Shown here one piece after another: positions 1 through 8,122 of a stretch of 64,000 nucleotides of DNA. Source of the stretch: Sulfitobacter sp. CW3 (GTDB taxonomy: Bacteria; Pseudomonadota; Alphaproteobacteria; Rhodobacterales; Rhodobacteraceae). The notes beneath the pieces were generated by a model. It saw only the letters and a program-made list of their open reading frames with translations, was not told the DNA's origin and searched no databases. The DNA lies in contig NZ_JAHXRL010000005.1 in NCBI RefSeq assembly GCF_019392245.1, forward strand, positions 124,001 to 188,000, read 5' to 3'. Within the stretch, counting starts at the first letter, position 1. Every line of letters begins with the position of its first letter. Both the position numbers and the translations under genes were made by a program.

Positions 1-530
1 TCGTTTCGACCACCCAAAAAGAACCCAAGTCTCATCTGCATGCTTACCTTGAACCCATCGTCATCAAAATGTAACTCAATACCACTATTTATCGTTTTAT
101 GAGTACCATTGTGAGCATATCTTTGGTGGCGAAGGTCCATAATGTCTTGGTGAACGGGTCTTAAATGCTCCGGAATATCTGTCTTTGACAGCTTAACCGC
201 TCCATTTCCGCTTGCGAATAGGCGCGCATAGGTCACAATAAATGCAGTTGTGAGAACTTCCTGCTCCAGTAGTGCCTCTGCCGTTACTTCAAATTTGGCT
301 GTTTTTAGGCGGTGGTAGATATAACTAAGACTTGATGTTGTTGGTATTGCTCTCGCAAGCCTAATGAGACCTTTGATGTCGTTATCGGCGATCCGTAGGA
401 CCTTTTTACCTTGCTGCTTGCGTGCCTCAGCAGCCTCGCGATACTCCTTCGGTAGAAGATTGAAAAATTCTTCAGGTACATATACGAACTCTTCATCTTC
501 CCGAAGATTGTATAGGTCTGATCGCGTCAT
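1..530 (-). CDS. Hypothetical protein with HEPN-like motif, partial (C-terminus beyond left edge)
   Basis: Reading the minus strand from an ATG at 530 gives 176 codons without a stop up to the window edge, so the gene continues leftwards. A GAGGAG ribosome binding site lies about 9 nt upstream. The product is mostly helical and charged, with no signal peptide. Around residues 132-142 it has a DLRHQRYAHNG segment, in which Arg134 and His140 form the R-x(4-6)-H pattern typical of HEPN ribonuclease or HEPN-like domains found in abortive-infection and toxin families. Base composition is AT-richer than the neighbouring formate dehydrogenase genes, which suggests an accessory or transferred gene. 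I do not recognise the family; the HEPN link rests on one short motif. Confidence 0.7.
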   Translation of the reverse strand, partial: MTRSDLYNLREDEEFVYVPEEFFNLLPKEYREAAEARKQQGKKVLRIADNDIKGLIRLARAIPTTSSLSYIYHRLKTAKFEVTAEALLEQEVLTTAFIVTYARLFASGNGAVKLSKTDIPEHLRPVHQDIMDLRHQRYAHNGTHKTINSGIELHFDDDGFKVSMQMRLGFFLGGRN

Positions 531-668
531 ATTGAGCACTCCTCAAGGACATCATAATCAGTTTTCTTGGCCTAGCAGATGAGTCGAACCGATATCTCTG
601 AAATCAGATCGCTTTGCTGCTCAGAGTGCGCACAGTCGGCATGTACCTCCCTAAACCGCAAATTTCCC

Positions 669-800
669 CTACTCAGACAAACGCACGTTCTCTGACGACG
701 TGCCCGCTTTGGCCGTCGACACGTTGATAACCTCTAAAATCTGATAGGCCCCCGCAGCAATGATAACCATTGCGACGACGGCGATTAGAAACGCTTTCAT
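669..800 (-). CDS. Small single-span membrane peptide after the formate dehydrogenase gamma subunit
   Basis: A 43-residue ORF starts at ATG 800, one base after the stop of the gamma-subunit gene, with AGGAG placed 6-7 nt upstream, so it is probably translated together with it. Residues 3-20 form one hydrophobic helix rich in Ala, Val and Ile, followed by a short polar tail. It looks like a small membrane subunit or assembly peptide of the formate dehydrogenase. No family is recognised and the function is inferred from position only. Confidence 0.6.
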   Translation of the reverse strand: MKAFLIAVVAMVIIAAGAYQILEVINVSTAKAGTSSENVRLSE

Positions 801-801
801 G

Positions 802-2016
802 TTATGGCTCCTTGCTTGCTGTGGTTTTTGGTCCGGCGATCTCTTCGGCCCAGATGCTGTGATGTTCGCGGGCCCATTGTTCTTCGACCTCGCCCTTGCC
901 CATCGCATCAAACGCGCCTTCCATCCCGATGGTCCCCAGATAGATATGCGCAAAAATAATCGCGGTCAGGATCACGCTGATCAGGGCGTGCCACAGTTGC
1001 GCGTATTGCATTTCCTCTTGCGGAGCGAGCGGGTACGGCAGATCGGCAAATCCGAACCATCCCGGCGCGCCCAAGCCGTTCAGCCACGAAAACGTATGAC
1101 CGAAGAGATTGAATTCAAACGGGAAAAGCAGCGACAACCCGGACAGAGAGATTGATCCGCCCAGCAGGATTACCGCCCAGAAAATCAGCTTTTGGCCGGC
1201 GTTGAACTTTTTCGCAGGCGGGTGGCCGCCCCCAAGAAGCCCGCCGCCCTTTGCCAGCCAACGCAGGTCGGTGCGGTCGGGGATATTGTGGACAACCCAG
1301 ATCACGAACACGAATATCAGCGCGATCATAAAGGCCCAAGACACGTTGTTATGCACCCATTTGCAGACAATCGCGACGGATGAAAATGCCTCGTGACCCA
1401 AGGCGGGGATGATCACGGTACGACCAAACAACGAGATCAGGCCCGTGATCCCAAGCAATACAAAGGACGACGCAAGCATCCAGTGTCCGAAGCGTTCAAA
1501 CGCCTGAAACCGCAGCAAGGTACGGCCGGTCTTTTCACCTTCGATGGGGATGCGACCGCGGACAAGATAGAACAGCGCCAGCGCGAGCAAGGTGCCGCCC
1601 AGCAGGTAAATCGCGATCGTTTGCAGCGGCCCACGACGAAAATCGAGCCACCACATGCCGCCGTCCTGGATCAGGGTCGTGGCGGCGGGTACGCGCGCTT
1701 GGGTGGTGATGTCAGCCTTGCCAAAACGGAAGGCGCGCCACAGATCAGCGTCGGATGCCCCGCCAAGTGTTCCCAACTGGCCCGTGCTGGGCATCGCGTT
1801 GTCGGGATCGCCGGTTTCCGTCGCGCGGACCGCATCGTCGGCGGTTTTCAAACCCTCCTGACGGCGCAAAATATCGTCAAGTTTGGACACCGCAGGGTTG
1901 GTATCAACCGTGCTGGCCTGCGGCGGCACATTTGTTTGCGCATCGGCCCCCGACGCGACGGACAGACCCATCAAAACAGGTAGGCAAATCAAGAAAGCGG
2001 CAATCAAGCGATGCAT
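802..2016 (-). CDS. Formate dehydrogenase gamma subunit (cytochrome b556, membrane)
   Basis: 404 residues: a cleavable signal peptide of about 26 residues, a periplasmic stretch to about residue 130, then a first membrane helix (about 133-150) and a cytochrome b561-fold set of helices with His residues available for heme ligation (for example in FERFGHWMLAS and QLWHALISVI). It anchors the dehydrogenase to the membrane and passes electrons from formate to the quinone pool. It follows the alpha and beta genes in the same direction, as expected for an FDH-N/FDH-O-type enzyme. The long N-terminal periplasmic segment is a feature of the FdhC-like alphaproteobacterial version. Confidence 0.92.
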   Translation of the reverse strand: MHRLIAAFLICLPVLMGLSVASGADAQTNVPPQASTVDTNPAVSKLDDILRRQEGLKTADDAVRATETGDPDNAMPSTGQLGTLGGASDADLWRAFRFGKADITTQARVPAATTLIQDGGMWWLDFRRGPLQTIAIYLLGGTLLALALFYLVRGRIPIEGEKTGRTLLRFQAFERFGHWMLASSFVLLGITGLISLFGRTVIIPALGHEAFSSVAIVCKWVHNNVSWAFMIALIFVFVIWVVHNIPDRTDLRWLAKGGGLLGGGHPPAKKFNAGQKLIFWAVILLGGSISLSGLSLLFPFEFNLFGHTFSWLNGLGAPGWFGFADLPYPLAPQEEMQYAQLWHALISVILTAIIFAHIYLGTIGMEGAFDAMGKGEVEEQWAREHHSIWAEEIAGPKTTASKEP

Positions 2017-2096
2017 CGTTATATCCCTTTCGGCTGACCAAATAGGGGCGGTCCCTTTGCAGGCCGCCCCTATGATTGTCGTATCATAACGGGCAG

Positions 2097-2690
2097 TTAG
2101 CCGCCCTTTTGATCATAGGCCGTGCCCCAGCCCCATGCTCCGGAGCCAAAGCCCCGTGCCACAACGCGTTCGCGGTAAATGCCCGAGACGACATCGCCGT
2201 CACCGGCAAGCAACGCCTTGGTTGAACACATCTCGGCACAGATCGGCAGCTTGCCTTCCGCGATACGGTTGCGACCGTATTTCTGGAATTCCGCGGTGGA
2301 GTTGTTTTCTTCGGGGCCACCGGCACAGAAGGTACATTTGTCCATTTTACCACGAGAGCCGAAGTTGCCCGCTTGGGGGTACTGCGGCGCGCCAAAGGGG
2401 CACGCGTAGAAGCAGTAGCCACAACCGATGCACAGGTCTTTCGAGTGCAGCACCACACCGTCGTCCGTTTGATAGAAACAATCGGTGGGACAAACGGCCA
2501 TACAAGGCGCGTCTGAGCAGTGCATACAGGCGACCGAGATCGACCGTTCGCCGGGTTTGCCGTCATTGATCGTGACAACCTTGCGGCGGTTGATGCCCCA
2601 TGGCACTTCGTGTTCGTTTTTACACGCGGTGACGCAGGCGTTGCATTCGATGCAGCGTTCAGCGTCGCAGAGGAATTTTGCTCTAGCCAT
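2097..2690 (-). CDS. fdh3B: Formate dehydrogenase beta subunit (FDH3, 4Fe-4S)
   Basis: 197 residues with Cys groups for four [4Fe-4S] clusters: C-x2-C-x2-C-x3-C at residues 13-23, a C-x2-C group near 55, C-x2-C-x2-C-x3-C at 87-97, and further cysteines at about 117-120 and 144. This is the layout of the electron-transfer subunit that bridges the molybdopterin subunit and cytochrome b. It sits 12 nt downstream of the alpha gene and 80 nt upstream of the gamma gene. The subunit has no signal of its own and would be exported by riding with the Tat signal of alpha. Confidence 0.93.
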   Translation of the reverse strand: MARAKFLCDAERCIECNACVTACKNEHEVPWGINRRKVVTINDGKPGERSISVACMHCSDAPCMAVCPTDCFYQTDDGVVLHSKDLCIGCGYCFYACPFGAPQYPQAGNFGSRGKMDKCTFCAGGPEENNSTAEFQKYGRNRIAEGKLPICAEMCSTKALLAGDGDVVSGIYRERVVARGFGSGAWGWGTAYDQKGG

Positions 2691-2702
2691 CTTATCTCTC
2701 CC

Positions 2703-5700
2703 TTACGCTGTCCAGATTTTGCAAAGAGTAGCCTTGGTCTCTTGCATCTGGGTTACGCTGTCATAGCCATAGGTTTGTGCAGTGTTGGTGCTTTCGCCCA
2801 AGACATACGGATCGGCGCCTTCGGGGTATTTATCCCTAAGATCAACGCCTTCCATGTGTCCACCAAAGTGGAACGGCATGAATGCGACGCCTTCGCCGAC
2901 CCGTTCGGTGACCATGGCCATCACTTTGACCTTGCCGCCTTCGGGGCCTTCGACCCAGACCTGTTGCCCGTCACGGACGCCCAGATTGTTGGCATCGCGT
3001 GTGTTGATTTCGACGAACATGTCTTGCTGCAATTCGGCCAGCCACGGGTTTGAACGTGTCTCGTCGCCGCCACCCTCGTATTCGACCAAACGACCAGAGG
3101 TCAGGATGATCGGATAATCCTCCGAGAAATCTTTTTCCTGGATCGAAGCGTACATGGTTGGCACGCGCCAGAACTTTTTATCCTCGTAGGTCGGGTAATC
3201 AGCCACTAGATCCCGGCGGTTCGAATACAACGGTTCGCGGTGGATCGGTACCGGATCAGGGAAGGTCCAGACCACGGCGCGGGCCTTGGCGTTGCCAAAG
3301 GGCGCACAACCATGTGCAATTGCAACCCGCTGAATACCGCCAGAAAGGTCGGTCTTCCAGTTCACGCCACCGGTTTTCTGTGCGTAATCCGATTGGATTT
3401 CACCGGTTTGCGAGGTTTCACCGACTTCTTCGTTGCCGGTACCACCGTCATCCGACGCGTTGCCCACGGTAGGATCGCCATCAGGGAAACCCGCAACAAA
3501 GTTGATCGACGCGCGTTCGCCGTCCGTCAGATCGCCATCCCACCCCAGATCACGCAGCATTTGCATGGTGAATTCGGGATAACCGTCTTCGATTTCGGAC
3601 CCGGCCGAGAATACACCCTCGGCCAACAGGTTCTCGCCCTCACGTTCGACACCGAAACGGGCGCGGAACGTCAGGCCGCCCTCTGCGACCGGCAGGGACA
3701 TATCGTATAGGTTCGCGGTACCGGGGTGGTTCATCTCGGCTGTGCCCCAAGATGGCCATGGCAGACCGTAGAAATCACCATCAGCCGGCCCGCCATTTGC
3801 CCGCAATGTGGTGCGGTCAAAGGTGTGTTGGTTGGCCATGTGCATCTTCATCCGCTCGGGGCTTTGGCCCGTATAGCCGATGGTCCACATACCGCGGTTA
3901 AATTCGCGGGTGATGTCCTCGACGTTTGGCTCGCCACCGTCATCAATCGCGATGTTGCGGAAGATTTTGTCGTGAAAGCCGAACTTTTCGGCAAACTTCG
4001 CGATGATCGTGTGATCGGGCAATGATTCAAACAGTGGATCAACCACCTTGTCACGCCATTGCAGCGACCGGTTGGACGCCGTCACAGATCCGCGTGTTTC
4101 AAACTGCGTACAGGCCGGCAGCAGGTAAACCCCGTCGGTGCGGTCTTGCAGGACGGCAGACACTGTTGGATAGGGATCGACCACGACAAGCATGTCGAGT
4201 TTCTCCATCGCGGTTTTCATTTCCTTTTGGCGGGTCTGAGAGTTGGGCGCGTGGCCCCACAAAACCATCGCCCGTGTGTTGTCGGGCTGGTCAAGGTTCT
4301 CGGCCTCTTCCAAAACGCCGTCAATCCAACGACTTACGGGGATACCCGTCAGGTTCATCATTGGCGTATCGCCAACTGTCTCACTGCTGAAACGCCCCTT
4401 GAGGAAATCAAGGTCTTCTTCCCAGACGCGTGCCCAGTGGGCCCAAGCACCTGCGGAAAGACCGTAATACCCCGGCAGCGTATCTGCCAGAACGCCAAGG
4501 TCGGTAGCCCCTTGCACGTTGTCGTGGCCGCGGAAAATATTGGTGCCGCCGCCTGCCGTACCCATGTTGCCAAGGGCCAGTTGCAAGATGCAGTAGGCGC
4601 GCGTGTTGTTGTTACCATTCGTGTGCTGGGTACCACCCATACACCAGATCACGGTGCCGGGACGGTTGTTCGCAAGTGTCCGCGCCACACGCTCGAGCTG
4701 GGCACCGGGGGTGCCGGTTACACGCTCGACCTCGTCTGGCGTCCATTTGGCCACTTCGGTCTTGATCTCCTCCATGCCCCAGACACGGGTACGAATGAAT
4801 TCTTTGTCTTCCCAGCCGTTTTCAAAGATGTGCCACAGGATACCCCAGACCAACGCCACATCCGAACCGGGACGGAAGCGTACATATTCGTCTGCATGGG
4901 CCGCCGTGCGGGTAAAGCGCGGGTCACATACGATCAGCGGCGCGTTGTTTTGTTCCTTGGCCTTCAGCAGGTGCAGCAGGGACACGGGGTGTGCCTCGGC
5001 CGGGTTGCCGCCGATGACAAAAATCGCCTTGCTGTTGTGGATGTCGTTATAGCTGTTGGTCATGGCACCGTAGCCCCATGTGTTCGCCACACCCGCAACG
5101 GTCGTCGAGTGGCAGATACGTGCCTGATGGTCGACGTTGTTGGTGCCCCAATAGGCCGCGAACTTGCGGAACAGATAGGCCTGTTCGTTGTTATGCTTGG
5201 CACTGCCCAGCCAGTATACTGAATCCGGCCCGCTTTCGTCGCGGATTTTCATCATGCCGTCGCCGATCTCGTTGATCGCCTGATCCCAGCTGATGCGAAC
5301 CCACTGACCGCCTTCTTTTTTCATCGGATATTTCAAGCGACGTTCGCCATGGGCGTGTTCGCGTACCGATGCGCCTTTGGCACAGTGTGCCCCAAGGTTG
5401 AACGGGCTGTCCCAGCCGGGTTCCTGCCCCGTCCAGACGCCATTATCGACCTCGGCAATCACGGTACAACCGACGGAACAGTGGGTGCATACTGATTTAA
5501 CCGTTTCAACCGCGCGGGTCGCGGCGGTTTGGGCAGTCGCCTTGGTGACGGAGCCGCCAGTCGCGGCAATCGCCGTCAGCCCGCCAATGGCAAGGCCGGA
5601 ACCGCGCAAAAATCCACGTCGGTCAATGGTGTTATTACCGTTGTTCACCACAATCGGCGCGCGGCCAGATCTGCGTGTATACCCGTTGGTCTTTTTCCTC

Positions 5701-5705
5701 AGCAT
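2703..5705 (-). CDS. fdhA: Formate dehydrogenase alpha subunit, molybdo/tungstopterin, Tat-exported
   Basis: 1000 residues. A Tat motif (DRRGFLRGSG, residues 28-37) followed by a hydrophobic stretch directs export. Cys73, 76, 80 and 108 bind the proximal [4Fe-4S] cluster. Cys198 in QARICHSTTV occupies the metal-ligand position that is selenocysteine in E. coli FDH-N, so this is a Cys-type enzyme and needs no SECIS. The rest is the bis-MGD binding domain, ending with the molydopterin dinucleotide-binding region near residues 860-995. It oxidises formate to CO2 in the periplasm. The tungstate importer encoded at 12680-14882 makes tungsten a real alternative to molybdenum; the sequence alone cannot decide. 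Confidence 0.95.
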   Translation of the reverse strand: MLRKKTNGYTRRSGRAPIVVNNGNNTIDRRGFLRGSGLAIGGLTAIAATGGSVTKATAQTAATRAVETVKSVCTHCSVGCTVIAEVDNGVWTGQEPGWDSPFNLGAHCAKGASVREHAHGERRLKYPMKKEGGQWVRISWDQAINEIGDGMMKIRDESGPDSVYWLGSAKHNNEQAYLFRKFAAYWGTNNVDHQARICHSTTVAGVANTWGYGAMTNSYNDIHNSKAIFVIGGNPAEAHPVSLLHLLKAKEQNNAPLIVCDPRFTRTAAHADEYVRFRPGSDVALVWGILWHIFENGWEDKEFIRTRVWGMEEIKTEVAKWTPDEVERVTGTPGAQLERVARTLANNRPGTVIWCMGGTQHTNGNNNTRAYCILQLALGNMGTAGGGTNIFRGHDNVQGATDLGVLADTLPGYYGLSAGAWAHWARVWEEDLDFLKGRFSSETVGDTPMMNLTGIPVSRWIDGVLEEAENLDQPDNTRAMVLWGHAPNSQTRQKEMKTAMEKLDMLVVVDPYPTVSAVLQDRTDGVYLLPACTQFETRGSVTASNRSLQWRDKVVDPLFESLPDHTIIAKFAEKFGFHDKIFRNIAIDDGGEPNVEDITREFNRGMWTIGYTGQSPERMKMHMANQHTFDRTTLRANGGPADGDFYGLPWPSWGTAEMNHPGTANLYDMSLPVAEGGLTFRARFGVEREGENLLAEGVFSAGSEIEDGYPEFTMQMLRDLGWDGDLTDGERASINFVAGFPDGDPTVGNASDDGGTGNEEVGETSQTGEIQSDYAQKTGGVNWKTDLSGGIQRVAIAHGCAPFGNAKARAVVWTFPDPVPIHREPLYSNRRDLVADYPTYEDKKFWRVPTMYASIQEKDFSEDYPIILTSGRLVEYEGGGDETRSNPWLAELQQDMFVEINTRDANNLGVRDGQQVWVEGPEGGKVKVMAMVTERVGEGVAFMPFHFGGHMEGVDLRDKYPEGADPYVLGESTNTAQTYGYDSVTQMQETKATLCKIWTA

Positions 5706-5803
5706 GGTATTCCTCCCTTTTCCAGCATTCGCCGGAGAATTCTACGTCGCTCACCGCATTGGCGTATCAAGCCATTTGCCGATGTTCAGTTGGCTATTAG
5801 AAA

Positions 5804-5995
5804 CTAGAAACGTGTGCTTTCCAGATAGGCACGGGTGTGTGCCGTATCCTGCATGGTCTCGGATGATAGATCCGCTATTTGTGCTTCGGCTTGCGTTGCC
5901 CCACCCGCTGCAATCGCGGCGGCGGCCACAGGGGCCGCAGTGCCTGCAAATTTCAGAAAGTCGCGGCGGCTTGCGCCTTTTGTCTTGTCCGTCAT
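5804..5995 (-). CDS. Formate dehydrogenase-region Tat-target small protein
   Basis: 63 residues beginning MTDKTKGASRRDFLKFAG, a twin-arginine signal (SRRDFLK), then an Ala-rich hydrophobic stretch and a short polar tail. This matches the small Tat-target proteins regularly found beside formate dehydrogenase alpha genes. The ATG at 5995 is preferred over an in-frame TTG at 6013, because the stretch between them supplies the GAAGGGAAGG ribosome binding site. It lies 98 nt upstream of fdhA in the same operon. Its role, perhaps in export or assembly of the enzyme, is unknown. Confidence 0.85.
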   Translation of the reverse strand: MTDKTKGASRRDFLKFAGTAAPVAAAAIAAGGATQAEAQIADLSSETMQDTAHTRAYLESTRF

Positions 5996-6049
5996 TTGGT
6001 ACCTTCCCTTCAAGTTATCCGGCGGGCGTCCCCACCAGAGAGTTACGCA

Positions 6050-6664
6050 TTACCGGTCAGCCTTGGTCATGCGGAATGCTTCGCGTTCAATATCCATAAA
6101 GGCTGCGCCAACGGCCCCCACAGATGCGTATAGAACTGATGATTTGGCAGCTTGCAGATCGGCAAAGTAATGCGCCGCCCAACTGCCAATATGTGCGTTA
6201 AAGAACTGCTGTTGTTCTGTAATCGTGGCCACGCGGCCAAACCGCCCGACGATCATGCCCGCCATCATCTCCATCAGGGATGCGATGTTGTCTTCGGGCT
6301 CGAACACATCCTGGGCGCGGGTCATACCGAGGCTGGCCATGGTCTTGCGCAGGTTCGCCAGCGGTTTTTCGTTCAAAAAACCGGTCAGATAATAGCTGGC
6401 ATAGGGCAGCAATTCGCCACGTCCCAACCCAATGAACAACGCGTTGAATTCGGTGCGTACGGATTTCGGTCGCGATACCTTTGCCACGCGCGCCAGCCCT
6501 TGAATAGCTTGACCCAATGGGGTCTCGTCGCCCTCGAGGTTTGCGGTTTGGTCCAGCAGCATCTGGTCCGGTGGCCCGGACAGCATAACACCCAGATAGT
6601 TGTACAAATCCGCGCGCAGGCGGTCCTCTTGGATCACTTCGGGCAATGTAGCGGCCACGTTCAT
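6050..6664 (-). CDS. TorD-family chaperone for the formate dehydrogenase
   Basis: 204 residues, all-helical, of the TorD/DmsD/NarJ chaperone type. The segment with EFNALFIGLGRGELLPYASYY matches the family's conserved E-x-x-x-L-F-x-G...P-Y-x-S-x-Y core (residues about 70-95), followed by the E-P-E-D-N/H region near residue 125. Such proteins bind the Tat signal and apo-form of molybdoenzymes until the cofactor is in place. The start overlaps the stop of the upstream DUF3306 gene (ATGA), which indicates translational coupling. Its most likely client is the FdhA encoded just downstream. Confidence 0.88.
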   Translation of the reverse strand: MNVAATLPEVIQEDRLRADLYNYLGVMLSGPPDQMLLDQTANLEGDETPLGQAIQGLARVAKVSRPKSVRTEFNALFIGLGRGELLPYASYYLTGFLNEKPLANLRKTMASLGMTRAQDVFEPEDNIASLMEMMAGMIVGRFGRVATITEQQQFFNAHIGSWAAHYFADLQAAKSSVLYASVGAVGAAFMDIEREAFRMTKADR

Positions 6665-7272
6665 GCGTTTTGCCCTTCGATATGAAATTGCATGCGGCGG
6701 CGGGTCGGCGCGATATGCGCGCTGTCCTCGGCGTCGTCGGCATGCGTGTCGTCCAGTTGTATTTCTTCGGCGGCGGCGGTCACCTGATCTTCGACCAATG
6801 ACGTCTCGTGGTTTTCATCGGTTTCTTCCGTTTCTGCAACAAGGGGTTCTTCAACGGCCGATTCATCCGCTTGGCGCTCCATCTCGAGCAGATGCGCCAA
6901 CATGCCTTTGCCAACTTGATAGCTGGTCTTGATCGGCCCCTGCCCCGTGCTGCCGGTCAGGTAATCATCGTCATAGTCGTTCAACCCGTCGACGCAGGCC
7001 AATACAGGATTGCTGCGCCATAGCGACCGCAACGCCCGTTTACGTAGATGTTGCGGGACCGTTTTCACCATAAAGGCTTTGACGTTGTCGCCCAGAACCA
7101 ACGCGTCAGGATCAGGCAGGCCCAATTCCTCAAGGATTTCAGCGTCGGTCTTTTCCGCCATTTCCGCCTGCTGCTCTGCCACAACGGCATCTTCGGCATC
7201 GCGCTTCAGCGCGGCCTCTTCTGCGGCGACGGCGGCACGTCTGCGTGACCAGGATGAAAGCGCTGCGGTCAA
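6661..7272 (-). CDS. DUF3306 family protein of the formate dehydrogenase locus
   Basis: 203 residues. The N-terminus has the SSWSRRRAAVAAEE segment and the middle has HLRKRALRSLWRSNPVLACVDGLNDYDDDYL (split here only as family landmarks), features of DUF3306. The C-terminal third is acidic and probably disordered. The start is a TTG whose last bases overlap the TGA of the DUF3305 gene; AGGTGA precedes it. DUF3305 and DUF3306 genes form a pair next to formate dehydrogenases in many proteobacteria. No biochemical role is established that I can name; assembly of the enzyme is an inference. Confidence 0.82.
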   Translation of the reverse strand: MTAALSSWSRRRAAVAAEEAALKRDAEDAVVAEQQAEMAEKTDAEILEELGLPDPDALVLGDNVKAFMVKTVPQHLRKRALRSLWRSNPVLACVDGLNDYDDDYLTGSTGQGPIKTSYQVGKGMLAHLLEMERQADESAVEEPLVAETEETDENHETSLVEDQVTAAAEEIQLDDTHADDAEDSAHIAPTRRRMQFHIEGQNA

Positions 7273-7835
7273 TTGATCACCTCGCGACGGCGCGGCGCGC
7301 GGTAGACATCGGTGGTTTGACGGATACGAGAATCGCCCACGCCATCATCGGTCTGATCCACCCGCGCGTTTTTGCGGCGGCGCTTCACAAACGCTTCTTC
7401 CTCGTAATATTTTTCCACGAATTCAATGACCCAAGCCCGCAGTCCATGGGGCATCGGCAGCTTTTCAACCAGCTCTTCAGCCGAATCGCAGTAATCCTGC
7501 GCCTCGTAGGGGGATGCGGTCACAAGGGCCACAGACCACGGCAGGCCGCCGCTTTGTGCATTGGGCCGCAAAACCGTGTAGATCGACGGGACGCGGGCCT
7601 GCAATTCATGCGCATAGGCCTCGGCGTCGGGGACATATAACGTAAGTGGGAGAGTGGCCGCGTGGTATTCGGTAACGTCGCCCTCGGTCCTTAGAACCTT
7701 CCAATCGGCGGGTGCCGCGCCGGGCAAAATATCGGTGACCGTCCAAGCATATTTTGCCCAACGGGTAGCGCCTGGCGTGCGTCGCACAACGACGCCCACC
7801 GGGATGGTCACTGAATTTGGGTGGCTACGCGGCAA
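7269..7835 (-). CDS. DUF3305 family protein of the formate dehydrogenase locus
   Basis: 188 residues with a core of the DUF3305 type: an N-terminal IPVGVVVRRTPGATRWAKYA segment, then a middle part with LPLTLYVPDAEAYAHEL and PSIYTVLR, and a basic C-terminus (KRRRKN). The best start is a TTG at 7835 with GAGGGG six bases upstream; a GTG ten codons further in is the alternative. It is the first gene of the minus-strand formate dehydrogenase operon, reading away from the 287-bp divergent control region. Function unknown. Confidence 0.82.
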   Translation of the reverse strand: MPRSHPNSVTIPVGVVVRRTPGATRWAKYAWTVTDILPGAAPADWKVLRTEGDVTEYHAATLPLTLYVPDAEAYAHELQARVPSIYTVLRPNAQSGGLPWSVALVTASPYEAQDYCDSAEELVEKLPMPHGLRAWVIEFVEKYYEEEAFVKRRRKNARVDQTDDGVGDSRIRQTTDVYRAPRRREVIN

Positions 7836-8122
7836 TTAAATCCCCTCGTTTGGCTGCCCTTATCGTGACGTAAAATCTTGGAAACGACAAAGGTTTTTTT
7901 GACCTTTTCTTTCACGCAACTGTTATGCTGCGACGCAGCATGCGCCAGCGCCTGCAATTATTGGTTTATGCAGTTAAGCGATTGCACATAAATATTATTC
8001 GCGCCCTCTGATGCTGCACCTGCATTGGGTCCAGACGCGCGCATGAACCCGATTTACGGTTTACTGCGCGCGGTTTTCCTGACTACCTAAAGCACGATCC
8101 GCAATCAGCAAAAGGGAACACC
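7836..8122. promoter_or_regulatory. Divergent control region of the formate dehydrogenase locus
   Basis: 287 bp between the two oppositely directed arms. It holds a perfect inverted repeat ATGCTGCG-A-CGCAGCAT at 7925-7941, an AAAGGT/ACCTTT inverted repeat with a T-rich centre at 7889-7907, and an imperfect TTTATGCA...TGCACATAAA pair around 7964-7993. These are candidate operator sites for one or more regulators; no regulator gene lies next to it in the window. A Shine-Dalgarno AAAGGGA precedes the ATG at 8123. Confidence 0.5.

Noticed and set aside
4059..5222. 387-codon plus-strand ORF opposite fdhA
   Set aside because: Shadow of fdhA with no recognisable features.
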